This document shows, piece by piece, positions 1 to 9,260 of a stretch of DNA of 64,000 bases. The DNA comes from an uncultured Saprospiraceae bacterium (lineage in GTDB: Bacteria > Bacteroidota > Bacteroidia > Chitinophagales > Saprospiraceae): the NCBI GenBank assembly GCA_937950315.1, contig CALFDU010000004.1, forward strand, positions 1 through 64,000, written 5' to 3'. Under the pieces are notes generated by a model, which did not search any database, was not told where the DNA came from, and was given only the letters and a program-made list of their open reading frames with translations. The translations under genes were made by a program, and so were the position numbers. Positions within the stretch are counted from its first letter, which is position 1. Each line of letters opens with the position of its first letter.

Positions 1-2921
1 GTTTCATCCATGTCAGGATCACTATCAATATCGTCTCCACTATCTTCTGTAATCAAAGCAAGGTTGCCGATAGACAGGCCAGTTGCAGCTGGATCAATTT
101 GATAATTGACTTCAAATGCTTGATTTCCACCAACTGGGATGTTTGCAATGGTGAAAGTTTCATTACCATTGTCAGTAACACCAGCTACTGGAGTAATACT
201 TTGGAAAATCAAAGAAGCAGGACTTTCATCAGTTACGGTTACACTACCAGAAGGAATGTCTCCTTCATTGGTAACAGTAATAATAAATGAAACGTTGTTA
301 CCTGGATTATAAGGTCCAGTTCCCGTCAATGTTTTGTTCAACGATAAATCATAATCAAGAATTGTTATGGTAACTGCTACAACATCTTCATCATCATCAA
401 AAGGATCGCCATCACCATCTTCATCAACGGTGTAGTTTGTAGCTGGATCACTATCTATATCATCTCCCTCATCTGTTGTTATTTCTGCAAACAAATCAAA
501 TGAACCTGCACTTGCTCCAGCTGGTACCATAATCATTACTTCAATGACTTGAGTAGCTCCGACTGGTAAAGAACTGATAACAAAACTATTGTCATTATTG
601 TCAGTTAAATTGGGATCAGCAGTACTGCTGTCATGCGTGAATCCCATTGGTAAAGTACCAGTTACGCCCACGTTGGACGCATCCATAGTACCTTCATTTA
701 CTATTGTATATTGTACTGTAATTATATCGCCTGGTTCTACTGTACCAGTAGTAAGTAGGGTAGAGCTGATTGCTAAATCGTACTCTAAACAAAGTACAGG
801 GTCAGAGATCAAACAACCTCCGATCATATCTACATCCCCATAAATTGACTTTAATTGACTATTGTTGTCACGATCGATATCCATACCTACAGATTGAAAT
901 GGTCCACCTCCATTGGTAGAGACGTATTGGACACCATACACACAACTTTCAAGACAATTAACTCCAAAGACACCATCCACTGTTGCAGCAAGAAAATCTT
1001 CTTCTCCTGTAATGCAACCCATTGCATCAAAACCTGCATTGGCAAAATCAACCCCTCCTCTTGCATTATTTTGTTCTCTGAAATCTCCGATTCCATATTT
1101 ACAACCATTTGTTGTATTTGGATCAGGGGTATTATCTAATACCCAAGCTCCAGTAGATCCATCGTATTCAAGAATTCTAGCTTTATGAGGTACTCTAACA
1201 TTAGTCAAAGAATTAATACCTGACTCCGCCAATAAAATCGTTCCTCCAGACGCAGAAATCTCGATATCCGCAACCGGCATACTATATGTATCAGCAACAT
1301 CACCACATGCTTCAGAAAGAAATGGAATTTGTATTTCTTCAACGTCAGTTGCAGGTAAGAAATCACAAGTTGTAGGATCAATGGCAATTGATCTAATGGT
1401 ATTTCTATTGCCATTATCTGCCTGATCATTGGCCCACACAGAATAATATAGTCTACTCTCTGCAGGACTGTAAGCCATCCCCATGATTCTTTCTCCAACC
1501 GGTTCATAACCGGCAGCGCCGGTATCAGGATTTAATGGATCAAAAGTACTTAGGGTAGCACCAGTATCTCCATCAACTCTATAGATAACACCATCTTCTA
1601 GGTTTGATGCAAACAATTGACCGCAAGTATCATCATACTCAACAGTAGCGATCCCTCTATCTCCTGGTAATGTAGCGAGTACACTTGCAACACCTGTCAT
1701 CCCATCAATTTTTGATATAACAGTTGGAGAGGTAGTAGTTGGTGAGTATAAAGAAGTTGTTCCTGTGTATATATTTAATGCAGCATCAGTTGTTACACTA
1801 AATACTTCACCTCCCAGATCTCCGGTAGTCCAAGTAAATGGTTCATCTTCGATAAAATCTGAAATATCAGATCCAATAAATCCACTCGTATAAAAATTAT
1901 GAATTGGAGCCAATCTTTCAACGAAAAGTGTTACTGGCGTGCCAAAAGGATCACATGCTCCGATCGCATCACCTGGTTGAAGTATGGTTTCGTTTACACC
2001 AACCAAACAGTTAAAGGTTGTAGTTTGGCAAGTCATATCAGTGTTTCTTACTGTAACTTGGTAACTACCAGGTGTCAATCCTGTGAAAGTAGAGTTAGTA
2101 GTCCAAGTTGCTCCGTTGTCAATACTGTACTCATATAACCCACTACCATTTTGTGCTGTAATGGCAATTTGTCCATTTACAAGACCACACATGGCATTGT
2201 CTTTATTCACTGCGACTTCGATTTGATCAAAAGCTGTACCATTAACATCATAGCAAACTTCAATCTCGATTGCATCAATTTCTGGTCTCGCAGATTCAGT
2301 ATTACCTGGTTTGTTAGCAATAATCCACACCCCAAATCTTGGATCATTAACCATTTGAGGGGTTAATGATTCACCCCAAGTAGCATCATTGTATGATACT
2401 GTTTCCCAATCAGTTGTACTTTCCAACCATGGAGTTGCTGAAGCTAAATTCAATGAACTTCTAGAGAAATTTGGCAATCTTAATCTGATTTCGCCGTCTA
2501 CTACATCTTCATTCAATGCGTTTCTTCTAGTAACATTGATGTTGATATCCGTAATGGTTGCATTACATGGAATGTTAAAACCATAATCAACAAGTACCAA
2601 TGGTCTTGTTTGTGTTGACAATGTGCTTAGAGTTACTCGAGTACCAGCATCATCGATTGGTCCTTGTACATCAGCAACTGCACCCCAGACACCACCGGTA
2701 AAACCTGTAAGAAAATTACCTGCTAGGTTACCAAAAGCCGCATCCGTAGTAGCACCTACCATCGTTACACCCTCAGAAAAGGTAACTATGTCAGTGCTTC
2801 CATCTTCTTTACACAATATTGTCTCGATGTTACCAGCGAAACCAATACTTGAAAATGAAGTGAAAATGAGAATCCCTAAAATACTTTTTAGGAGATTGGA
2901 ATTAAATTTTAAAAAATACAT
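1..2921 (-). CDS. Large secreted DUF11-repeat protein, C-terminus cut by window edge
   Basis: An open minus-strand frame runs from an ATG at 2921 off the left edge, giving about 973 residues with no stop. Residues 1-30 form a signal peptide ending near FAGN. Residues 30-225 are an uncharacterised N-terminal domain. Residues about 230-300 resemble a SprB-type repeat (NGQIAITAQNGSGLYEYSID). Residues about 370-600 look like a beta-propeller-like segment. From about 713, DUF11-type repeats begin (YDLAISSTLLTTG, then YDLSLNKTLTG about 142 residues later), each containing a GDDIDSDP stretch. DUF11 proteins of Bacteroidota are normally cell-surface or secreted adhesin-like proteins ending in a T9SS sorting domain. 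That end is outside the window, so export by T9SS is an inference. No function beyond surface display can be assigned. Confidence 0.85.
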   Translation of the reverse strand, partial: MYFLKFNSNLLKSILGILIFTSFSSIGFAGNIETILCKEDGSTDIVTFSEGVTMVGATTDAAFGNLAGNFLTGFTGGVWGAVADVQGPIDDAGTRVTLSTLSTQTRPLVLVDYGFNIPCNATITDININVTRRNALNEDVVDGEIRLRLPNFSRSSLNLASATPWLESTTDWETVSYNDATWGESLTPQMVNDPRFGVWIIANKPGNTESARPEIDAIEIEVCYDVNGTAFDQIEVAVNKDNAMCGLVNGQIAITAQNGSGLYEYSIDNGATWTTNSTFTGLTPGSYQVTVRNTDMTCQTTTFNCLVGVNETILQPGDAIGACDPFGTPVTLFVERLAPIHNFYTSGFIGSDISDFIEDEPFTWTTGDLGGEVFSVTTDAALNIYTGTTSLYSPTTTSPTVISKIDGMTGVASVLATLPGDRGIATVEYDDTCGQLFASNLEDGVIYRVDGDTGATLSTFDPLNPDTGAAGYEPVGERIMGMAYSPAESRLYYSVWANDQADNGNRNTIRSIAIDPTTCDFLPATDVEEIQIPFLSEACGDVADTYSMPVADIEISASGGTILLAESGINSLTNVRVPHKARILEYDGSTGAWVLDNTPDPNTTNGCKYGIGDFREQNNARGGVDFANAGFDAMGCITGEEDFLAATVDGVFGVNCLESCVYGVQYVSTNGGGPFQSVGMDIDRDNNSQLKSIYGDVDMIGGCLISDPVLCLEYDLAISSTLLTTGTVEPGDIITVQYTIVNEGTMDASNVGVTGTLPMGFTHDSSTADPNLTDNNDNSFVISSLPVGATQVIEVMIMVPAGASAGSFDLFAEITTDEGDDIDSDPATNYTVDEDGDGDPFDDDEDVVAVTITILDYDLSLNKTLTGTGPYNPGNNVSFIITVTNEGDIPSGSVTVTDESPASLIFQSITPVAGVTDNGNETFTIANIPVGGNQAFEVNYQIDPAATGLSIGNLALITEDSGDDIDSDPDMDE

Positions 2922-3020
2922 CCTTAACTTCTTTAATTATGTTTGAAATTTTCGCTTCATCAGGAGTACCTAATGAAGTGGATATACTATTTGAGGGAGG
3001 GGATCAATTCAATCTAGCGA

Positions 3021-3028
3021 CAAATATA
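3021..3028 (-). promoter_or_regulatory. Putative -7 promoter box of the DUF11 protein gene
   Basis: The minus strand reads TATATTTG, an exact match to the Bacteroidota -7 consensus TAnnTTTG, in the gene-free gap and oriented toward the gene starting at 2921. It would give a leader of roughly 90 nt. No clear -33 TTG element is seen at ideal spacing, so this is a motif-only call. Confidence 0.4.
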
Positions 3029-3123
3029 ACTAAATCTTATATACATTAAGAAATATTTTAATATGTAAATAATTGTTTTTGACCTTTTTAAAGCTATATT
3101 TTGGCATTATTTATTGCTTTTCA

Positions 3124-3161
3124 ATGAAATGTCTGTTTAGAATCGAAAACAGACATTTCAT
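3124..3161. repeat. Perfect 15-bp inverted repeat in divergent promoter region
   Basis: The arm ATGAAATGTCTGTTT at 3124-3138 is repeated exactly as its reverse complement at 3147-3161, with an 8-nt spacer. It lies between two divergent genes, so it is not the terminator of either. It could be an operator, a cruciform, or a hairpin in the leader of the gene at 3263, which starts about 100 nt downstream. Confidence 0.8.
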
Positions 3162-3262
3162 CGACATATTTCTATTATTTGCATTTGTTGGTAGATTAAG
3201 TGTATAAATTGCATTTTATTGAAGTTCCTTTGTATTGCAATAGGTTCAGAATATTGGTATTT

Positions 3263-5791
3263 ATGAAAATGTGTAGATTTTTAGTGGTGTTTTTCTGTTT
3301 TCAAACATTTGCTTCCTTTGGGCAGCAAGAAATACCTAATACTGTTCTTAGAAGTCTAGAAGCACATAAAACCAGCAGTTCTGTCAAAATTGACGGAGTA
3401 CTTGACGAACTGGACTGGTCTAAAGCTCAATTAACCAATGGATTTACTCAACGCAGTCCAAATCCTGGTATGCCTGCCAGTTTTGATGCTGAAATCAGAG
3501 TTTTATTTGACAATGAAGCGATATATATGGGGGCATATATCAAAGATGACAGAGATTCGATGTCTATGCAGATGACAGAACGAGACGGCTTAAGTAATGC
3601 GGATTGTTTTGGAATGATCTTTTGTCCCTACCAAGATGGAATCAATGGAGTAGGATTTATTTTAACCACCCAAGGGGTTCAATTTGATACCAAGTACTCT
3701 GCGATTGGAGAAGATACCAATTGGGACGCAGTATGGGATGGAGATGTTTCTATGGTTGATGACGGATGGATTGTCGAAATGAAAATTCCGTATGCGGCTT
3801 TAAGATTTCCAGATAGTGATATTCAAGTATGGGATATTAATTTTTTTCGAAGAATAAATAGAAAGCAGGAATCTTCTTTTTGGTATCCAATAGACCAGAA
3901 CTTAAATGGCTTTTTAAACCAAACAGGTCAATTGAATGGAATAAAGGATATAAAATCTCCGATTAGGTTATCGGCAACCCCATTTGTTGCTGGTTATTTT
4001 GATCATGTAAAAGAAGGCAATGAGGTCAGATACCCAAGAGGTAATTCAGTCAGGTCATTCAATGCAGGAATGGATATAAAATATGGATTGAGTGATGCAT
4101 TTACATTAGATATGACCTTGATTCCTGATTTTGGTGAAGCGCAATCTGATAATCAGGTTTTAAATCTATCACCATTTGAAATTGAGTTTGACGAGAATCG
4201 CCAATTTTTTACAGAAGGGACAGAGCTCTTTAACAAGGGTGGATTGTTTTATTCGAGGAGAGCAGGTGGGAATCCATTGCATAGTGCGGATTATTTTTTA
4301 AAGGATGGTGAACAAGTTTACCAATCCCCATTAAATGCACAATTGTTGAATGCCACAAAAATTTCAGGAAGAACGAAGAAGGGAACAGGTCTTGGGTTTT
4401 TTAATGCTGTGGAAGGGAAAGCATTCGCCACTGTAGGGACTGATGATTTTCGTCGCGAAGTGGAAGTAAATCCTTTGACCAATTACAACGTGATGGTGGT
4501 TGATCAAAATTTAAAAAACAACTCTTTTGTGTCCGTTGTAAATACCAATGTCTCGAGAGTGGGTGATGACTACGATGCAAATGTGACAGGGATGGTTTTT
4601 GATCTTAAGAACAAAGATCAATCTTATTCTATAGAAGGAGGTGTTGCAGTCAGCCAACAGTTTTTTGAAAACCAAACACGTTTTGATGAGCACGTTGATA
4701 ATCTGAGTTTTATAACGGATTCAGAAAAGGATCGGTTGAAAAATAAAAATACAGAAGTTTTAAGGGGGCATATTTTTGGACTGGGTGTGAATAAAATAAG
4801 CGGAAAATTTGGTGCTGGGATTGATTATACTGAAGAGAGTCACACGCTAGATATCAATGATTTAGGTTTTCAGCGCGTGCCCAATTCTAGGGAACTTGAA
4901 TTGAGTGCGAGTTATCGCGAGTTTTCGCCTTTCGGCAAATTTAATTCCATGGGTGGGGGTGTTGGTGTTGAATTTGAATGGTTGTACAATCCTTCTGCTT
5001 TTGCAAGTACAAGGATTAATGGATGGACCTTTGCGCAAACAAAATCATTTTGGGATTTCAATGTTTGGGGTTTTGTACAACCAGGTATTGAAAATCAATT
5101 TTACGAACCACGAACACCTGGAAGGTTTCTTGTGAAGCCTCCAAAAGGTATAGCTGGATTTAACATCAATACCGATACGAGAAAGAATTACTACTTTTTT
5201 ATGAATGGCTTTGGTGGAGGTACCATGGATTTATGGGACGGTAATTGGGCTGGACTTGGTGGTGGCTTGTTCTACAACGTAACCGATAAAATATCATTAA
5301 CGTTTGATGTTGAAAGAAGCTTTGATGAACACGATGTAGGATTTGTGAATAGGGCAGGTGTGAACAACGAAAAAATAATCATGGGTCAACGTAGAATTGT
5401 TACGACCCAAAATGGTCTTAATGGGGTGTATACATTTAATAAAAATATGTCTTTGAATGTGCGACTAAGGCACTATTGGTCACATGTGGATTATGGAGGC
5501 TTTTTTGAGTTAAGTGAGGATGGGTTTTTGAATCCAACAAGCTATGATCAAGAACACGACATAAGTCTTAATTTTTTCAATATCGATATGGTGTATAGAT
5601 GGAGATTTGCTCCTGGGAGTGATATTTTCTTTATTTGGAAAAATGCGATAAGTGATTTTAGTAATAACCCTCAAGTAATTCAAACTAGTTATACTTCCGC
5701 TCTTGGAAGGTTGAGTGATGTTAATGAAAACAATTCATTATCTCTTAAGTTGGTGTACTTTCTTGATTATGCGACCTTGGCGCGTGGCTGA
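3263..5791 (+). CDS. DUF5916 protein with N-terminal CBM9-like domain
   Basis: The frame is open from 3200, but the ATG at 3263 is the likelier start because it leads straight into a signal peptide (MKMCRFLVVFFCF, cleavage near FGQQ). This gives 842 residues. Residues about 35-200 match the family 9 carbohydrate-binding fold used as an N-terminal module (SVKIDGVLDELDWSKAQ; later FFRRINRKQESSFWYP). The rest is the long DUF5916 region with alternating aromatic and polar strands typical of an outer-membrane beta-barrel, ending YFLDYATLARG. Such proteins are common in Bacteroidota and are sometimes linked to surface glycan handling, but their substrate is unknown. It ends 12 bp from the convergent methyltransferase gene. 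No export or enzyme partner lies beside it, so no pathway can be named. Confidence 0.85.
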   Translation: MKMCRFLVVFFCFQTFASFGQQEIPNTVLRSLEAHKTSSSVKIDGVLDELDWSKAQLTNGFTQRSPNPGMPASFDAEIRVLFDNEAIYMGAYIKDDRDSMSMQMTERDGLSNADCFGMIFCPYQDGINGVGFILTTQGVQFDTKYSAIGEDTNWDAVWDGDVSMVDDGWIVEMKIPYAALRFPDSDIQVWDINFFRRINRKQESSFWYPIDQNLNGFLNQTGQLNGIKDIKSPIRLSATPFVAGYFDHVKEGNEVRYPRGNSVRSFNAGMDIKYGLSDAFTLDMTLIPDFGEAQSDNQVLNLSPFEIEFDENRQFFTEGTELFNKGGLFYSRRAGGNPLHSADYFLKDGEQVYQSPLNAQLLNATKISGRTKKGTGLGFFNAVEGKAFATVGTDDFRREVEVNPLTNYNVMVVDQNLKNNSFVSVVNTNVSRVGDDYDANVTGMVFDLKNKDQSYSIEGGVAVSQQFFENQTRFDEHVDNLSFITDSEKDRLKNKNTEVLRGHIFGLGVNKISGKFGAGIDYTEESHTLDINDLGFQRVPNSRELELSASYREFSPFGKFNSMGGGVGVEFEWLYNPSAFASTRINGWTFAQTKSFWDFNVWGFVQPGIENQFYEPRTPGRFLVKPPKGIAGFNINTDTRKNYYFFMNGFGGGTMDLWDGNWAGLGGGLFYNVTDKISLTFDVERSFDEHDVGFVNRAGVNNEKIIMGQRRIVTTQNGLNGVYTFNKNMSLNVRLRHYWSHVDYGGFFELSEDGFLNPTSYDQEHDISLNFFNIDMVYRWRFAPGSDIFFIWKNAISDFSNNPQVIQTSYTSALGRLSDVNENNSLSLKLVYFLDYATLARG

Positions 5792-5803
5792 TTTTAGTAT
5801 TCG

Positions 5804-6637
5804 CTAAGAACTTGGCCGGCATTCAGGTACTCGATAGTCTAGGTCAAAATGCTTTTCTAAATATTCTTTATTTATCTCCAATTCATTATTTCTTAATTGC
5901 AACCAATCTTGTGTTTGCTGTCCTTTGTTGATGATAAAGCCAAACTCATTTGATTGTTTCGGAAATAGCTTGGAAAAAATCCTTAAAGGAATAAAAGTCG
6001 ATCTGATTAATATTTTTTTCAATGCTGATTTGTTTAGATTGACTCTTTCAATAGGTAATCTAAGGTTGTATATATAATCAATTTTATTGTCTTTGTATTG
6101 CGGGAGTAAGGAGTATGTTATCTTCTCAATCTCAGCTTCTGTCCATCGGTAAATATAATTGGGGATGAAACTATTTGCCACACCTCCATACTTTAGGTCG
6201 TGCCCAATAATAGCTTCTATCTCATAAGTTGGAACCAATTTTAGTTTTTGTCCTAATTTCATGACAAAGCTATCTCTTGCTTCCATTATAGCGGCACCTT
6301 TTTTTCCTACTCTTATCATTTCAAGTAAGGCAATGTGTGGTCTATAGCAATGATGCAAACCCGCATGTACAAAAACCCAGTCATACTCATTGTCCTTAAA
6401 AGTCAGTGATTCTGCATTTTGATAACTATAATTGAAAGGAGCAAATTCATTGGAGTACATCCTATCATCAAGATTAGAAATTGTGACATTTTTAAAACCA
6501 AAATGTTCAAAGTACTCCTTGTCTCTGCTACCACCGCACACAACCAAGATCTTATCATCAAGGTCAATATTTGACTTTTTCATAAGATTTGATAGAACCT
6601 TAAAATAAATACTGTTTTGGTTTATATCGTAATTCAT
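5804..6637 (-). CDS. Class I SAM-dependent methyltransferase
   Basis: This 277-residue protein has a Rossmann-type SAM-binding start (DDKILVVCGGSRDKEYFEHF, about residues 25-45) and an acidic second-strand end (TISNLDDRMY). The central segment DNEYDWVFVHAGLHHCYRPH is typical of Methyltransf_11 proteins, where the aspartate-rich strand is followed by a helix with LHH. The C-terminal 120 residues are less conserved and contain basic segments. The substrate cannot be read from sequence; O- or C-methylation of a small molecule or glycan is possible. It is a single gene, convergent with the DUF5916 gene and divergent from the sigma factor operon. The start at 6637 is supported by about 25 residues before motif I. 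Confidence 0.85.
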   Translation of the reverse strand: MNYDINQNSIYFKVLSNLMKKSNIDLDDKILVVCGGSRDKEYFEHFGFKNVTISNLDDRMYSNEFAPFNYSYQNAESLTFKDNEYDWVFVHAGLHHCYRPHIALLEMIRVGKKGAAIMEARDSFVMKLGQKLKLVPTYEIEAIIGHDLKYGGVANSFIPNYIYRWTEAEIEKITYSLLPQYKDNKIDYIYNLRLPIERVNLNKSALKKILIRSTFIPLRIFSKLFPKQSNEFGFIINKGQQTQDWLQLRNNELEINKEYLEKHFDLDYRVPECRPSS

Positions 6638-6833
6638 TGACTGAAAACATATTAAAAAATTAAAGATATGAATTTATGTCATTCAATGATCAAGAATCGA
6701 GGGTCGAAATTTATTTTACTGTATCAGATCGCTGAATTACTTGGCAAATCAGTATACTAAAAATAAAATTTGATGAAAATCAACTTAGATTCCAACTATC
6801 GGATATATCTAAAGTCTTTATATTAGAAACAAC

Positions 6834-7385
6834 TTGAAAAACACTTTAATAAATATCAATGAAAATGCTTTAGTTCAGAACTGTCTGAATGGCAATAGGG
6901 ATTCGCAAAAAGACCTGTACAATAAGTATGCATCGGCCATGTATCATTCAATATTGAGGATGACTTCTGACAGAGAACAAGCCAAGGATCTTCTTCAAGA
7001 TAGTTTTATTAAAGTATTCAAACAGCTGAAAAATTTCAGAAATCAATCGACACTTGGTGCTTGGATTAAAAAGATTTGTATTAACACCACAATCTCTCAA
7101 TTGAAACATGATAAGAAATTTCAGATTGTAGAATTAGATGGAAAAGAATTTATTGAAGAAGAACACAGAGAGTTAATATTAGATGTCAAGAAAATTCATC
7201 GATGCATTCAAAGTTTGCCTAAGGGATGCAGATTGGTTCTTAATCTTTACCTCTTTGAAGGTTATAGACACGATGAAATAGCAGAGATTTTAAATATATC
7301 ATTATCAACTTCCAAGTCTCAATATCAAAGAGGCAAAATTTTGTTGCGAAAAGAACTTAAAGCAAAAGCATATGAGAATGGATGA
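6834..7385 (+). CDS. ECF-type RNA polymerase sigma factor
   Basis: The 183-residue protein carries sigma-70 region 2 at about residues 24-93 (DREQAKDLLQDSFIKVFKQL, then LGAWIKKICINTTI) and region 4 at about 122-175 (LPKGCRLVLNLYLFEGYRHD, then EIAEILNISLSTSKSQYQRG). There is no region 1 or 3, which defines an ECF factor. The start is a TTG, because no in-frame ATG lies before region 2. It overlaps the next gene by 14 bp, so the two are translationally coupled. That gene encodes a small single-pass membrane protein, the usual arrangement for an ECF factor held by its anti-sigma factor. The target regulon is unknown but probably concerns the envelope, given the third gene of the operon. Confidence 0.92.
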   Translation: MKNTLININENALVQNCLNGNRDSQKDLYNKYASAMYHSILRMTSDREQAKDLLQDSFIKVFKQLKNFRNQSTLGAWIKKICINTTISQLKHDKKFQIVELDGKEFIEEEHRELILDVKKIHRCIQSLPKGCRLVLNLYLFEGYRHDEIAEILNISLSTSKSQYQRGKILLRKELKAKAYENG

Positions 7386-7905
7386 GCTTGAGAAATTTAT
7401 TGAAGACAACCGAAAAGAATTTGATGCAGTCGAATCATTTGATTTTGATCAGGTGTGGGAACATATAGATAAAGGACAGAGTAGTAGAGGGCTATCTAGA
7501 GCCAAGCTTGTACTGTGGTGCACAATGGTTCTGCTAGGAATAGTTGGTGCATTGTTTTTGAATTCAATCTATAGCCAGAACCAAAGTTTTGAGACTATCG
7601 CGGGTCTAACTGAAACGCAAGAAATGCAGAGAGATCAGATGATTCAATTTGTAAGTCAAAAAGAACAAAAGCTAAAGGAAAAAAATATAGATATATCTGA
7701 GTTGGGTGATTTTGCAAATGAATTGAAAGGATTGGATGATATCGAACAGCTGATAATGGGAGACTTTCTCAAGACTGCCAGCAAAGAAAAATTGGTAAAA
7801 AGCATGCTACAATATTACGAAAGTAAGGCTCGAGTTTTAGAGCTTATTTTATTAGAAATTGAAAAAAAGGAAAAAAATGAAATCTTGGAAAAAGAAATTT
7901 ATTAG
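7372..7905 (+). CDS. Single-pass membrane protein, putative anti-sigma factor
   Basis: This 177-residue protein has a charged cytoplasmic N-terminus (residues 1-44, acidic, with FDFDQVWEHID), one hydrophobic helix at about 45-66 and a periplasmic charged, helical C-terminal part rich in Lys and Glu. It starts inside the sigma factor gene (ATG at 7372, or the second ATG at 7378). The size, topology and coupling to an ECF sigma gene suggest an anti-sigma factor, although no canonical zinc anti-sigma HxxxCxxC motif is present. The C-terminal region could form a coiled coil that senses or relays a periplasmic signal. Its 3' end overlaps the next gene by 29 bp. The role is inferred from context, not from a recognised domain. 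Confidence 0.7.
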   Translation: MRMDELEKFIEDNRKEFDAVESFDFDQVWEHIDKGQSSRGLSRAKLVLWCTMVLLGIVGALFLNSIYSQNQSFETIAGLTETQEMQRDQMIQFVSQKEQKLKEKNIDISELGDFANELKGLDDIEQLIMGDFLKTASKEKLVKSMLQYYESKARVLELILLEIEKKEKNEILEKEIY

Positions 7906-9205
7906 GCTTTTTGCAGTGGTACTTGTAGGATTTGTTTCTATGAGTTTTGTGAAATCTTATATAATAAAAACTAAATCTTTGACTGAACAATTTATGGTAG
8001 ATATAGAAGCTCACCTAAAGGTGAGAAATGACTACGGTCCGATTGAATTCATAAATACAGATGAGCAAGAAGCTCGTATTGAGGCGACCTTGACAGTGGA
8101 AGGAAAAACGGAAGAAGAGATAGCAAAAGTCTTAGATCAATTTGTAATTAATATCAATGTATCAGGAAAAGTAATTGATGTTTTTGCGGATATAAACATG
8201 AAGAATTGGGTCCAATACAACGGGTGGTTCTACAATAAGAACACCATAACATTTAATGATGGATCCACAGCATTGGATATAAAAGATACTGATATTTCCT
8301 TGGTCGTATATCTTCCTAAGGTAAAAGAACTTACGATCAATAATAAATACGATACAGTTAAATTCGAAAGCTTTAATTCGGATGTAAATGCGCAATTGAT
8401 GTCAAGCGATATTAGTGGTGGGGACATCAATGGGGATGTAGATATTGATCTTAAATATGGTGATATGAATGTCGGTGATATCCAAGGTGGAAAATTGGTT
8501 TTATTCGACAGTGATGCATCCTTTGGTGGAGCTGGTAATTTGGAGCTTAGAAGTAAATATTCGGAGATAAAATTTAAAGATGCCAAAAGCCTTGATCAAA
8601 CTAGTTTTGATGATGTGATTGATTTCGAAAATGTGGAAGGTGATATTAACATGAATGCCAAGTATTCAGAAATTTCCTTTAATGATTACGATACAGCTGC
8701 TTTTGATGTTTTTGATTGTGATTTGGACGCAGGAACAGGAAAATCATTGTCTTTTTCTTCAAAGTATAGTACAGTTAAATTTAATGACGTTGATGTGGTT
8801 GAGCTCGAATCTTTTGATGATGATTTTCGATTTGCCGTAATGAAAGAAGTAAAGATTCTTCGGTCTAAATATTCTGAATTCTTGATAGATCAAGTAGACA
8901 CAGAGTTAAAAGTAATTTCTTCTTTTGACGATGAAATAACCGTAGTATCTGTTGGTGAAAACTTATCTCATCTAGAGATGGATTCAAAGTACACAGATCT
9001 GGATTTTCCAATTCCAAATGATGTCGCATACCATTTAGATGCCAAACTGAAATACTGTTCATTCGATCATCCAAAGCCATCCAACATTGAAACCAAATTT
9101 CAAGAAGGAAGTTCGCTAGAATTGATTTGTAAAATTAACAACCCTTCTCAGAATAGCCCGACGATCGATATCAAAGCATATGATGGGGATATAACGATTC
9201 AATAA
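7877..9205 (+). CDS. DUF4097-like beta-strand repeat protein
   Basis: The reading frame is open from a TTG at 7859, but the ATG at 7877 gives a better start with an A/G-rich stretch upstream and a clean N-terminal membrane anchor or signal (MKSWKKKFIRLFAVVLVGFV). The 442-residue product is mostly short strands with recurring SKYSEIKF, AKYSEISF and SFDDDFRF segments, about 40-45 residues per pair. This resembles the DUF4097 putative adhesin/beta-helix fold commonly encoded beside ECF sigma operons in Bacteroidota. The protein is predicted to be periplasmic or surface located. It overlaps the putative anti-sigma gene, so all three genes form one transcript. It may be the sensor or an effector of the sigma system; sequence alone does not decide. 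Confidence 0.75.
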   Translation: MKSWKKKFIRLFAVVLVGFVSMSFVKSYIIKTKSLTEQFMVDIEAHLKVRNDYGPIEFINTDEQEARIEATLTVEGKTEEEIAKVLDQFVININVSGKVIDVFADINMKNWVQYNGWFYNKNTITFNDGSTALDIKDTDISLVVYLPKVKELTINNKYDTVKFESFNSDVNAQLMSSDISGGDINGDVDIDLKYGDMNVGDIQGGKLVLFDSDASFGGAGNLELRSKYSEIKFKDAKSLDQTSFDDVIDFENVEGDINMNAKYSEISFNDYDTAAFDVFDCDLDAGTGKSLSFSSKYSTVKFNDVDVVELESFDDDFRFAVMKEVKILRSKYSEFLIDQVDTELKVISSFDDEITVVSVGENLSHLEMDSKYTDLDFPIPNDVAYHLDAKLKYCSFDHPKPSNIETKFQEGSSLELICKINNPSQNSPTIDIKAYDGDITIQ

Positions 9206-9225
9206 AAACTACATTTTTTAATTAT

Positions 9226-9260
9226 GAAAGGGATTGTTCTTTAGGGCATTCCCTTTTTTT
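9226..9260 (+). terminator. Intrinsic terminator of the sigma factor operon
   Basis: The arm AAAGGGA at 9227-9233 pairs with TCCCTTT at 9250-9256 and is followed by a run of T. It lies about 20 nt after the stop codon at 9205. The stem is short and the loop is 16 nt, so it is of moderate strength. Confidence 0.6.

Larger units (their letters stand above)
2922..3262. other. Divergent intergenic region
   Basis: This 341-bp AT-rich gap separates two divergently transcribed genes. It contains the putative promoter box at 3021-3028 and a long perfect inverted repeat at 3124-3161. No RNA gene or convincing small ORF was seen in it. Confidence 0.6.

Noticed and set aside
99-2946. Multiple plus-strand ORFs over the first 2.9 kb
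   Set aside because: A continuous minus-strand frame with signal peptide and DUF11 repeats explains the region.
7859-7876. TTG start for the DUF4097-like protein
   Set aside because: The ATG at 7877 gives a better spaced start and a clean N-terminal signal.
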